A DNA stretch of 64,000 bases from Lutjanus erythropterus (lineage: Eukaryota; Chordata; Actinopteri; Lutjaniformes; Lutjanidae), in assembly GCA_020091685.1 (NCBI GenBank), contig CM034594.1, forward strand, positions 4,314,903 to 4,378,902, given 5' to 3'. The translations under genes and the position numbers were made by a program. Shown one piece after another: positions 25,576 through 37,142 of the stretch. Within the stretch, counting starts at the first letter, position 1. Each line of letters begins with the position of its first letter. Below the pieces are notes generated by a model. The model worked only from the letters and a program-made list of their open reading frames with translations, did not search any database and was not told the DNA's origin.

Positions 25576-25929
25576 TTAAAGCGTCATCTTATCAGGAGAA
25601 ATGTTCATTTGGGGCTGATATCACGATTTTGTTTTAAAGTCTTTATCAGCCAATACTGATGAGGTGTTAATATGTTCCTCTGAAACTAATCAGGCTCGAA
25701 GATCATTTATACCGATGAGTACTGTGCTGCTGAACAGACTGTGAAACAAAAAGATAACTAAACTTATATATACCTTATAATATGTAGAGCTCTTTATTGA
25801 CTGATGGTGTGTATGTGTATGGTCATGTTGTGTCATTCTGGTTGGTGTTGGTTTTGTTGAAGTTGTTGTTTGTTGTGTAAACTGTCACATTAGTGAGGTC
25901 TGTTGTCTGATGACGGCTCTGTGAGGCCG

Positions 25930-26250
25930 TACTTGAGCTAAATCCTAACATCAGCATGCAATCACATTCACTATGACACTGCTAACATGCAGATGTTGAG
26001 CAGGTATGATGATGTGATCATCCGTCTTAGGTTAGAGTGTTAGCATGCTAACATTCACAAATTACACTTGACATGTTAGTGAAAGCTAGCAAATGCTAAC
26101 ATAAGCCAAAGAAATGGACACATTAAACCAGATGATGGCGCTAGATGAAAAATCACAGGGATTCACTGAGGACCATGACCATCTGCAAAATATTTTTTAG
26201 CATCCACCCAGCAGCTGTAGAAATATTTTGGTCTAGATGAAAGTTCCTAA
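25930..26250 (+). repeat. interspersed repeat (TTAGCATGCTAACATT / GATGGCGCTAGATGAAAA type)
   Basis: Contains GTTAGCATGCTAACATTCAC, GATGATGGCGCTAGATGAAA and ACCATGACCATCTGC. From memory this belongs to a repeat extremely common in percomorph genomes. Non-coding; the boundaries are approximate. Confidence 0.6.
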
Positions 26251-27445
26251 AACCATAAAAACATTTATACATACCTTTTTCCTTGTAAATTATTATGTAG
26301 TTTTCCAACTACAAAAATATTCAATTGAAAATAATCAGAGAAAGGAAAATTCCTCTCAGAACATACAGTGTATGTAATGTGTGATGAGGGGTCCAACATA
26401 GAAAAAACTATTAAAAAAACACATTTAAATCAGTGTCAGGATTACATATTTAAATTTTGTGGACACGTTAACAAAAAATGCATGCACAATGTATAGGTGT
26501 GTGTGGGATTTAAATATTTTTTTTAAAGTTATGGTACACCTGATGAATTATCCATGTGCTGCTCTTTAGTAGTCAGCAATTATTCATATTCATTATTCCC
26601 AGTGAAATTATTTCATTGGACAGTTTCATGATGTAATATGTTTTTGAATGACTGCGCTTCCTATTTATCACGCTGGCAGTCTGACCTGGGTCAATACCTA
26701 ACATGATTAATCTGTCCCCCGTTGAGACGAACGAGCTGAAGTTGAATGAAAAAACATCAGGCCTGAACGAATGAATGGAATTAGATTTCCAGAGGGACTG
26801 AAGTGCCGAAGAGGATGGAAATATAAATATATTGAACGAGAAATGATGACTCACAGGTGCCTGAACGAATGACAGAGAAAAAAGTCTCATCTGCATTAAC
26901 GTATAGTAGGTAACAATTCAGCATATACAGAAGAAAAACACTACAGTGTGAAGTTATTTTTTCTTTATGTGGGTTTAAACTAAAGTTAAATTAAAAACAA
27001 CAGAAAACGAATGAACTATTTTGATGATTCATAGTTTGAGTCATACTTAAAGCAACTTCTAAAGTGTGAGGATGTGCTGCATTATCTTGGGCTTTAAAGA
27101 GATTGAAAATAATTGCCAAATTAATCAACAATAAATAGTGATCGCTGGTTGCAGACCCATCAAAATGAATTAGGTTGAGGTCATTCAGAAACACACATAC
27201 ACACAGGGAAATGGCAGACATGCAGATAGACAATGAATTATTAATCAGGCTTAAATGATTTCATTATTTCAGTTGTGTGTTGTGTTGAAGCTGAACTGAC
27301 AGGCAGAGCATTGTGGTTTAACATGTCAGCTGGGTTTCAAATGTGAATCTGCCCTGCAGCTGCTCAGCTGAAATGGTCCTGAGATGATGAACTGTCTTTA
27401 TTCTCTGCCACATGTATCTATGCTACCATACACATGTGAGCGAGG

Positions 27446-27545
27446 GCTGCAACTCATGATTATTTTCAGGATGGAATAGTTTTGCAAATATTTTTTTGAT
27501 TAACTAATTGTTAGCATATAAAATGTCAAAGAGAATTTTAAAAAT
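27446..27545 (+). repeat. hAT-like interspersed repeat fragment (GCTGCAA family)
   Basis: AGGGCTGCAACTCATGATTA, then TTGATTAACTAATTGTTAGC and TATAAAATGTCAAAGAG, is the left part of the family. The right part is missing. Confidence 0.65.
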
Positions 27546-27674
27546 GGCCACTGCAACTTCATCTTAACATGCATCATAAATGCATCCTGACATCTTAAAA
27601 TTACGAGAGAAAAACAGCGATGAAAGTGACCAAATCCTATTACAGTTTATTTAAAGGCAATTTCACCCATCTTC

Positions 27675-27760
27675 TAGAACAGTGGTCCTCACGTAGGAGT
27701 CTGTAGCATTCTGAACAGGGGCTCCATGAAAAGTCCCCAGATTTATTTATTTACATTATC
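27675..27760 (+). repeat. hAT-like element end fragment
   Basis: GAACAGTGGTCCTCACGTAG followed by GGGGCTCCATGAAAAGTCC resembles the CAGTGGTTCTCAAAG-type ends of fish hAT elements and the shared CATGAAAAGTC motif in 5802-6093. The other end is not identified. Confidence 0.4.
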
Positions 27761-27910
27761 ATGATGACAAAAAATTATAAATAAAAAAAATGTATTTTTT
27801 ATTTTATTTATTTTTTTATCGATGAATTTTACAAAATTCTTATACTTGTAAGCAATACCTACTTTTATACCACAATCATTTTAAACACATTAAACCATTT
27901 CTCTTCCCTT

Positions 27911-28021
27911 ATTTGGAATAATAGATCAGCCTGGATAAGGAAAGAATTCATGGAACAAACAAAAGACCTCGGCAGACTCTCCCTCCCCAACCTGGACTGC
28001 ATATTACTGGGCTGCACATTT
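27911..28021 (+). pseudogene. LINE-1-type reverse transcriptase fragment
   Basis: In one + frame the sequence reads IWNNRSAWIRKEFMEQTKDL then GRLSLPNLDCILLGC, before a stop. This is the well-known motif after the polymerase domain of L1-family retrotransposons (of the type IWNNKPPRIK...GGLGLPNLQYYYWA, from memory). It is a short, decayed relic with no flanking open frame. It shows that an L1-clade element once inserted in this intron. Confidence 0.65.
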
Positions 28022-29191
28022 TAATGTTATCTCTCTGTGGCTAAAGGATTGGAAAGGTACAGCCCCCACGCGGCTGCAGATTTAAATGACCACAAGCAGT
28101 CAGCACTTTCCTCCTGCTTTAATCTGTGTGTCTTTGCCATCACTTGTTAATAATATTCATAGAAAGATTAATTATCAGAATTAATGAATTACCTTTCTGT
28201 TGAGCAAATAATAGATTAATTGACTGATTTAAACAAAGCTGTATGTGAAGCTGCTTTATGCAAAACATGCAGCTCTTGTATTTTCATCTTTCTCTGATTT
28301 CTGTGTGACTCCTTTTAAGACAAGCCCTTAAACGCCTCACAGCGAAATAAAACCAAACCAGAATCTCATCTCCCACACAAACCTTACAGACCATCCAGCT
28401 CTGGTCAGCATTTTACATTGTGTGTGTCTGCATGTGTGTGAGCGTGTGTGTAAGTACATGTCGCCACAGGTCATTAAATGACGCGTGGGCTGACACTGCT
28501 ACAGGAAGCAGGAGCAGTCAAAAGGAAACAGTCTGTGTGTTCTGGAGGAGGCGTGAGCAGGTTCATTACTAACGGACAGATGCAAAGCTGAAAGATTTAC
28601 GAGGAGCCACACCTCTCAAACACACGCACACAGACAAGCACATGTGTGTCTCTTCCTCGTTAATTATTAAATCCTCCATCATCTGCTTCAAGCTCAGACA
28701 GACATCTATCTCCTTCCTATCTGCAAAGACAGCAGAAACGCCTTTGAGTACTTCTGATCAATAAAGCCCAGCCCTGAAGTAAAATCAGCTAAATTAGACA
28801 ATAAACGCTGAGCATACTGAGACTAAAACAAATGCATCTACGGGCTGAAAAAGTGCTCAGCTGCAGTTACTGGAGGAGACCTGCAGCAACTGTAACAGGG
28901 GATCAATGGTAGCACAATTAATTCCTCCAATCAGAGACAAACTGTAGTGATGACATTAACTCTGCACATGCTCGGTAGGATCCTCTCTCTGCCTGTGGAC
29001 CAACAAAACTAATTCTGAGTTACTTTTTGGATATTTTTCTTGTGCTGTCTAATATTTAGATGACAGCAAATCTCTTGGTCATTGGTTAAAAATAAACATG
29101 ACCAAACTATACAAACATAAGTGTTGTTAGCTAGCATACGAGATTTTATTATGGCAGCAAGATCGGGGCAGTTATGACACTGTGATACGAC

Positions 29192-29549
29192 TGATCCTTC
29201 CTAAGTCCTGCCTCTTCTTGCTCTTAGTTCCAGTTACAGTTGAGCAATCTCAATGCCTTGGTCAACTTTCTCCTGACCCATTTCCTGTACTTATGCTTAG
29301 TGTCAAGATCGTCCATGTTGTAAAAAAAAGAACAAATTATGAAAATGGATTTAAAAAAATGTTGCTGGAGGACCTGTCAAAGTGACACATATTCACTCAC
29401 TCTTAACATTTAATTTAAAATTTAAGTTGTGACCCTATATGTCATTATGTCATTTTTACAGACAAAGAGAAATGTTAACCAGGGTACCAATTTTGCTCAA
29501 CTGTTACTGGAGCGCAGAAAAAAAGGGGCGGGATTTAGGAAGGGTCAAT
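29192..29549. mobile_element. small inverted-repeat element, copy 2 (CCTTCCTAAGTCC family)
   Basis: The left end TGATCCTTCCTAAGTCCTGC and the right end GCGGGATTTAGGAAGGGTCA are inverted repeats over about 24 nt. The inside matches copies at 25317-25575 and 60783-61365, for example GGAGGACCTGTCAAAG and TGGAGCGCAGAAAAA. About 358 bp, no reading frame of note, so it looks like a non-autonomous (MITE-type) DNA transposon. Confidence 0.7.
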
Positions 29550-30210
29550 CGACCACAAGCCACATGGACCAATATAGGCATCCTGTTTGTCTGTGCTGAC
29601 ATACTTTAACATTAGAAATAAACATAGAACATAAACATATTTCACTAAATTTAATTGTAAAATTACTTACAAATAATTAAAATCTAGTTACCACTAAAAT
29701 AGTTGCCTCGACTTTCGCTTTGACTGCAATACGAAGTCTGACATCTAAAAGAATTTGAAGCATTAAAAAAATCTTAAGGGACATTATTAGACACTACAGC
29801 AGTGATGTGATAACCTTCAGGTGTGCTTTTATTTGATAAACAGAGGGTTAATAAGACTTATTTTTGTCAGTGTTACCCCTGCCCCCAAACAGTTAGAAAT
29901 GCCCCTCCAAGCTGGTGTCATGCTGACTTTTTGAATTAAATTTAATTACAGTCTTGTCATTATTAGTAAAAAATATATGAATTGCAATCTTGCACACATA
30001 TGTGTGTTACATCAAAAGATAGTGTACTGCAAATAGTCTGTGCATTTTGAAGGAAAGTGCAAAAAAAAATAAAAATAAATTTACTATTTGCCCCCGGTGT
30101 CCTCTTTGTGCAGGCTAAGCTGAAATCCTCACAGACAAAGAGAAAATACAACCTCTGGGAAAGAGGAAAGAGACAAGTGGCTGTGGGCTAGAGAGATGCA
30201 CAAGCACACA

Positions 30211-30218
<8 letters not shown>

Positions 30219-30256
<38 letters not shown>
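30219..30256 (+). repeat. (CA)n microsatellite
   Basis: About 38 nt of CA next to a short CTCTCTCT run. Confidence 0.95.
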
Positions 30257-30259
<3 letters not shown>

Positions 30260-33200
30260 CAGTGAAAGTCAAGCCGAGGAAATCGCAGACATGTCTGGGG
30301 GAGACCCCTCTCTTCCCCTCACAGGAGACATAAATAGATGGAGATTCCTGGTCCATTGCCAGGATTTCCACTGCTGATACTTCCATAAAACTAAAGGATT
30401 TCCCACACAGAGTCAGTGATGAACATACCTGCCCGACAGGACTGCACACAAACCAACAAATATTAACTTTTAATCTGATTGATATGGCTGGATTAGTCTG
30501 GTTTGATTCATTCAGCGCTCACACATTAACACACGTTCAAGGGCACATTCATCCCATTCCCACGCGCCCCTTTTTTGTTCCCCCTATCCTTCCACCCCTC
30601 TCCTCCCCTCCCTCCTCCTTCACCATGGCAACAGAGAATGCCATGGCAATGATGTCACCCCCTCTCATAAAAACAGAGGCATTACTTCATCACCTCATGC
30701 TAACCCCCTCAGTCTCTCTCTATTGGCTGGTTCTATTCCCTTAACCTTGACAAACACAAGCTCAGCAGCATTTACTCAGGCGTTAACCCCTCGAGAACTT
30801 GTTTCTGCTACACTTTAAAAGAACTAAAACCCAGCAGAGGAAAGCAGGTGGTGCATTTTAAACAGTAGCTATAATGGCGCCCTCTGTAGCCTTGGCTCTG
30901 CAGTGGCTGCTGAACAAATGTTTCAGACTGTGGGAGACAATCTCTTTATCTGTGGCCCGGTGGTCTATTCAGCCTGTAAACAGGAGCCCTGGCAGACTGG
31001 GAGTAAATGATGTGCACGGCAGCACTTTTCTTTGTCACCGTTAAGCCGTCCTGTGACTGACAGTCAGTCTGGGGCCGTCTCACTTGTTCCACTGTGGGGA
31101 AGTGATAAAAGGTTTCAGCAAGCTCTGGGAACCATGATGAGTGTTGTTCAGCAGGATTCAGCTCCTATTCATTATCAGGACTCTTTTATAAATAGTTTAG
31201 TGTGTATAGACCGTTTCTGCAACTGCATACACACAAAGAGAGGACACTAATATAGGAAGTGAAAATGGTGCTGGGTGAAAAAGTCGCACCAGCAGAATCC
31301 AAATCCCATGTAGAGCTGAGCAATTAGGAACGGGAATCAAGAATTAAATAAAAAAATAACAAACTAAGAATTCAGAAATTATTTTTGGTTCCAGAAAACA
31401 AAGTTTGGAGGTGGTGTCCATCAATCTTCATCTGTCAGGTACTTAGACTAAAGCAACAAAATAATAAGTTTTGCAAACAGATACCTGTAGATGACCTAGC
31501 TAGAAAACCAAAAACAAATAGAAACAAACCCCCTAAACACATAGACACACAAATAGAACCAATTAAAGATATGATTAAAATTGAATTAAGAAAACTGATC
31601 AAATATACATAAAATGGTGCCTATAAAGCTAGAAATATAAAAATAATCTGCATTATGTTACATAAATAAAGTTGTTATATAGGTGCATATCAGACATATG
31701 TGTACACATGTTGTACAGATCATAAAAATGAAGGAAAAAGGGGAAAAAGACATGAAAATGTGTCTCTGGAGAAATGAAGGGAGAACCCAAGTGACCCCAG
31801 GAGGAAACCAGTAGAGGGCAATAAAAAACACAAGACTGCCAGGAAAATCATGAGGGTTACAAGTCTGTGTAAAAACATCCTTGCAAGGGAGCATTTCTGC
31901 TCCACATGTACAAATGTGTACGCTCAACCCTCTGTACTGGACATGCTGCGGCTGATGCCTCCCCTCCTGTCCTCAATGTTCAAGTTCAAACTTCTAAGCA
32001 TTTATTGTCATATGTTTCCCTGTACGATGAAAATCTCCCATTGCCTTTTTCCATCATTAGACTCATAACAAAGAATACAAGTAAATAAGTTTGAAGAAAG
32101 TATGATGCCAGGGAAATTACAATAAAGTTTCTCAGAAATCCGATCTGAACGAATCGTGCACCAAACGCTGGTGATCGATTCTGTGCAGGGCTGGCTCATC
32201 TCGAATCAGCCTATGAAATATACATCCAAAGTCCAGGTAGAGTAACAGATTAATGCAGTTAAAGACTCATCAGACACCATAACACACGTTTTTACAGTTA
32301 CAATAACAGCAACTATTTTATAATTCATCACAAGGTTCTCAATGTGACCCACAAGGAAGCAGAGCACTACCTACAACTACCAACAATGATTCAGAAAGCA
32401 CTGAAGGGTTTAAGTTGTCCTTGGTAAATAATTATGGTTATAAAATCCTTAGGATGATATAAGGAAAAGTACATTTGATGGAGAAACATGGGAGAGGATA
32501 CCTGCCTATTTTTTCTCTTTTGTTTTCTTTTTCTGTTTTGTGCTGGATATTCTTGTTGTTGCTCTAAAGTCGTCGTCACATCAACAGATTTATCTTTACG
32601 CGACCTGAGAAAAATGCATCTGCTGATGAAGACTGTCTGAAACAGCTGAAAGCACCAGAAAAGCTGGTAAGTGAACCTCGAGGTTTTTGACCAGGTGAGC
32701 AGGTCAGAAAACCATATCCATCAATTTCTATCTATTTTGATATTGAAATTAAACAGCTACTTTTTTATGAAAAGTTAGTGGTCACGATCAGCATCCATAC
32801 CTTAGTTACTCAATAAAAAATTATTTTGTATGACATATTTAAATGATGCAATTTAAGTCTGATTGACCTTAACCAAGTCTTAGTACTTTTTATGAAATGC
32901 TGAAGGTTAAATTTAAAAGTGACAGGATAGAATAGAGAGAAAAGGAGGGCGTTAATCTTCCTTCCTTTAATCACATGCAGGATTTAAGTCTGGAGTCTAT
33001 CGGCTCCAGCGTGATTAAAGTATTTTAGTGAGAGCCAAAGGTTGGAGCTCGGGAACAGGTGATTAATCAAAACGCTCCAAACACAGGACAACTCCTTTCT
33101 CCTCTCTGCAAATGTTATCAGCAGGTTTGAACCCTGGGACGTTACGGTGAGGATGATGAGGAGGAGTTTTTGATGCAGTGTCAGTGGAAAATGACAAGCT

Positions 33201-33414
33201 TTAGTCAAAAGTATAACAGATTAGAAGGGAGAATTTTAATGCAATAAAAATGACAGAAAGATAAAATGTTGAACATATATCAAAGTTTATGTGATGGACT
33301 AGAGGCGACACAACAGCAAAGCCCTCTTCCTCTCATTAACTTTACTCTTTACTCACTCAATCCACATATTTGTGATTTTAAAATAGCGCTAAAACAACAT
33401 ATATGATGTTGAAT

Positions 33415-33812
33415 TTAAGGACCAGTGTGTAAGATTTAGTGGCAACTAGTGATGAGCTTGCAGATTGCAAACTCCTCCATCTCTCCATTCCTTTTCAAGT
33501 GTGTAGGAGAAACTTGTGTAAAACACTAATGGCCATAGTTGGAGTTATTGTTTGGTTTGTCCATTCTGGGCTGCTGTAGAAACAAGGCAGTGCAGCGTAG
33601 CAGCCTCCATGACGAGAACCCACAACCTCTGTAGATATGAACGGCTCATTCTAAGGTTACGAAAACACAACGATGCTTCTTTTCAGATGATTATACACAT
33701 ATGAAAACTAAAATATTTGTAAATATTATTACTATTTATACTATTATTACTATTTTTGCCATATTCTAAAAAAAAGAAAAATCCCTGTAAATCTTTCACA
33801 TTGCACCTTTAA
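33415..33812 (+). mobile_element. interspersed repeat D, full copy with inverted ends
   Basis: The left end TTAAGGACCAGTGTGTAAGA and the right end CATTGCACCTTTAA are imperfect inverted repeats, both carrying TAAGATTTA/TAAATCTTT inside. The interior has TTTGGTTTGTCCATTCTGGG and TTCTAAGGTTACGAAAACAC. From memory this matches a very common fish non-autonomous element about 400 bp long. Non-coding. A reverse, truncated copy lies at 39927-40160. Confidence 0.7.
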
Positions 33813-34917
33813 GTTCTTTAACCTGCTGAAATATGACAAATGCAGCTCAAAGGAAAAAAAAGTAGGCGTGTGTAGTAGGACCGTTTTTAGTTTGTTAGGA
33901 TATTTCAGGAAAAAAATATTTATAAATCCAGATGAAGGCAGTGAATCTGTGGGTAGATTTTACTGCTTCTTTAATGCAATGTTGTGGGAAGCAAGATTAT
34001 TATAGTGAACCAAAACTAAACTAAAAACTAAACAGATGTGAAAAAACATTTTGGTTAACTGAAATAAAAATAAAACACTAGACTTTACAAAAACATTAAG
34101 ACTACGTGAAACAATATTGTGTACTTATAAAACCAACTAAGATAAACAAACAAAAATATGCAAGAAATGTCTTTTGTTTTAGTTTTTGTCAATTTGATCA
34201 TATTTTTCAGCAGCAAACATGAGGAGGCAAGTGGTGCATCTGTTTATCAGCTGAGATGTCTGAATAACTGTGAGTCAGCTGCTGTTGTTGTTGTGATGTA
34301 ACACCTGTTCTGACCTCCTTAAATCCCAAACAAATATCCCCCCATACTATAATATATAATAGATATATGTGTATATAATATATAATGTAATGAAAACTAA
34401 AACTAAATAAAGCTAAAATGGAGCAAAACCACTCTGAACACACTTGGAAACAAAAATAAAAACTCATGAAAAATACAAAACTATATTAAATCAGATGGAA
34501 AGATGCATTTTTGAGCTTTCTTACAGACAAACAAACAAAAATCAAACTTTTAACTGTTTAACACAAGGCAAATATTGAAATTTAGCTTTTCAATGTCTGC
34601 TGTTTTATAAGATTTGCATCATCTCTGTCTGCAGTTAGATCATAATGAAAAAGTCTGAATAACAAATTCAGTCTCAGAATATCTGACATACATGGTGCAT
34701 CGTCAATAAATATGTAGAAATCTAAGCATGTAATTTTTCTCTCTGTCTACTGTGTACAAAGTTACATGCATACAAATAAATGAAAGCATGTATAAGGACA
34801 ATGTTATTTCTGGCTTCTTTGTAATAAAAGAAGACACACAAGACATCCAATTAGATAAAAACATGAGTTTTCCGCTTTGACAGTCTGGTTGTGCTTGATA
34901 ACATGCTTATCTGCTTT

Positions 34918-34918
<1 letters not shown>

Positions 34919-34984
<66 letters not shown>
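34919..34984 (+). repeat. (AC)33 microsatellite
   Basis: An uninterrupted AC run of 66 nt. It creates false Thr/His- and Cys/Val-repeat reading frames on both strands. Likely length-polymorphic. Confidence 0.97.
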
Positions 34985-34985
<1 letters not shown>

Positions 34986-35834
34986 ACCACATGCACCATT
35001 GCACCCTTTTCTCTGCAGTGCAGTATTTGGACTCGTGGAAACATGAGTTTGGTTACAGCCGATGATGTAAGCCAGTGTATGATGGGTAATATGACCAGGA
35101 CAGAAGCATTCAGTGACAACAGTAAAGTCAGTCACATGTAGGACAGCAGGGTTTGATTCATTGTCCGGCTTTGATAAAAGAGGGAAGTCACTAACAGACA
35201 TGAGTTTGTGGATCCAGAAAGACAGAAGTGTGACTGGTGTGAGCTCGGTCATTAGGGAAGTGAGACACAACACGAGACACTAATCATCTAAAGCCACAGA
35301 GAGACACAGTTCAGACACTGAATATTACAGATAATGTACATCTGAATGGAGGCATTAAGAGCAATTTCTGCATTTTAAACAATGAACGATGAAGTTTTAA
35401 AGCTGCTTTACATTTCTGTCACTTTAGGAGCTTCTTTGTGAAAACATGAGAGGAAATGAAACAGTCAGTTGGTCGATCCCCCTCACTGATCACACAAACA
35501 CACAGCAGATCTTAAATACTTGTCTAAGACTTGCATTGAGCACTGAAACAATATCAGTAAACAAACATAACTGTAATGTTTGCAGCTTTTCTTTGTCTTA
35601 TAGGATTTTATATGGAATATTTTGGGGTTTTGAACAGTTGGTCTGTCAAAAACGGGAATCTGAATGATGTATTTTTCACAAGTTTCTGACATTCTTTAGA
35701 TGAAATTATTCATTAATGCCTCAACAAAATAACTGGCAGATTAATAAATAACAAAATTTTCACATCTCTATTAGACGGATAATCCTTAACATAAATACAC
35801 AGACAATAATTATTAAATTGTCTACATAATCATG

Positions 35835-35990
35835 ATGTTTTGATAATTGATTAATCCATTTTTTTTAAGTAAAAACAGCAAACATCTGATGGTTCCAAGT
35901 TCTCAAATGTTAGATATTCTACTGTGGTCACTCATGCATACAGGAGATCATGTGCATCATGGGTTTTGGACTGCTGGGGGAATTTTTCAC
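35835..35990 (+). repeat. hAT-like interspersed repeat fragment
   Basis: TTGATAATTGATTAATCCAT, then CAAACATCTGATGGTTCCAA and GGGTTTTGGACTGCTGG, matches the GCTGCAA family. A neighbouring piece at about 35590-35765 (GGGGTTTTGAACAGTTGGTC, TTTCTGACATTCTTTAGATG) is another fragment of the same family. Confidence 0.55.
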
Positions 35991-36189
35991 TTCTTTCTTA
36001 TGTTTCTTATGTATTGACCACAGGATCACTCAGTCCATCAGACAATACTCAGGCAGATCGATCAATGATGACAAAACAATCATTAGTGGCAGGTCTACTC
36101 AGCAGACTGTGAGCTGAATAAATTAAAACAACATGAACACAAAGTCCCAAAAGTGCTCAGAATTTATGACAGAATGACAAAAGGCTTAA

Positions 36190-36290
36190 ACTCTGGCAGA
36201 AACCAGACAAACCAGCTGAGCCAGATCATCTAGATCTTAATCAGCTTCATCAACGAACGGCTCTGATTGATCCAAAACATATTGACTCAG
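36190..36290 (+). repeat. segment duplicated at 37043-37142
   Basis: Shares ACAAACCAGCTGAGCCAGAT and flanking sequence with the later copy, about 75-80 percent alike by eye. A shorter motif, GGTCTACTCAGCAGACTG (36090) versus GGTCTATTCAACAAACTG (36360), is also repeated nearby. Confidence 0.7.
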
Positions 36291-36524
36291 TAAAGACTTG
36301 TTGAAAAACTGTCTGGGTCCATACAGATTCATCAATAATGAAAATAATCAGTAGTTTCAGGTCTATTCAACAAACTGCAACAACATGGAAAGTTTGAGCA
36401 TCTCTGACTCCATGACAACAAAGCTAACTCTATCTCCTGAGGAAGACCATGTGATCCGGTCAGAAGCCCCGGAACAAGTGAGATCAGACTCTTGTGTTAT
36501 AAGTTAAAGTGTCAGTTCACTTAC

Positions 36525-36793
36525 TTTCTGTGCTGCTTCTTGCTGCGTTGGTTCTTTGCTGACATGTCACCCGTGGGAGCGCTGCTCTTGTTTTGACAGT
36601 CAGAAGACAGACTCATGTCAGCAGCTCCACCAGCCGTGCTGTCACAACCATCAATGACTCTGTCTCTCTCTGTCTCTGTCTTTCTGTCTCTCCCTTCCTC
36701 TGCTTCCTCTCTCAGTGCAGCTGCACAGAGGGGGTCACGCTCCTTCATCAACCATTTCCTGTCCTCTGCCCCACCTTCTTCATGGCTGCTCAT
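36525..36793 (-). CDS. candidate alternative first exon of limk1 (unconfirmed)
   Basis: On the minus strand, an ATG at 36793 opens a frame of 89 codons plus 2 nt that ends at an excellent donor (AAA|GTAAGTG). Phase 2 at the end fits limk1 exon 3, which begins with G: the join would give ...SKKQHRK followed by [10 protein letters not shown], in frame. The encoded peptide starts MSSHEEGGAEDRKWLMKERD, is charged and likely disordered, and ends with a basic cluster NQRSKKQHRK. Such a product would lack Cys27, Cys30, His48 and Cys51 of LIM1, like the known LIMK2b isoform with its alternative first exon. A 10-codon upstream frame (MDSSHYEGGV) precedes it. Against it: part of the frame is a CT/GA-rich low-complexity run, and the other strand there resembles a pyrimidine tract plus CAG. 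It could also be a chance frame or the first exon of an unrelated nested gene. Confidence 0.35.
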
Positions 36794-37042
36794 TTCTAGT
36801 TTTTAACCTCACAGCTTAGACTCCACCCTCGTAATGTGAACTGTCCATTTCCTGCACTGGTCTATACATTTAAAGATTCCAGTGCCACTAATCCAATTTT
36901 CCTATTATCTGTCATCTATTAAAGCCCTTCAGCTCCGCTCAATTTAACCAGCCTCCTCATCAGAGCCCCGAGGTGCTTTGTTTTCATGAGGACGAGGGTG
37001 TAGCCTCACTCATAGATACCCAGAGACGTCTCATTCAGGCTG

Positions 37043-37142
37043 AAACCTCAGCAGAAACAAGACAAACCAGCTGAGCCAGATCATCTACACCTCTATCACC
37101 TTCATCACCAAACTGCTCCAATTGGTCCAAAACATGTACATC
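37043..37142 (+). repeat. diverged duplicate of 36190-36290
   Basis: Shares ACAAACCAGCTGAGCCAGAT and CATCTA...CCTTCATCACCAAAC...GGTCCAAAACAT with the segment at 36190-36290. The two copies flank the candidate exon at 36525-36793. Confidence 0.7.

Noticed and set aside
32575-32700. Donor-like AAAGCTGGTAAGTG on the + strand after an open stretch
   Set aside because: Stops in the frame following the ATG and resemblance to dispersed CTGATGAAGACTGT-type repeat sequence.
34851-35273. Minus-strand 140-residue frame with a long Cys-Val repeat and + strand Thr-His repeat frame
   Set aside because: Translation of an (AC)33 microsatellite and its flanks.
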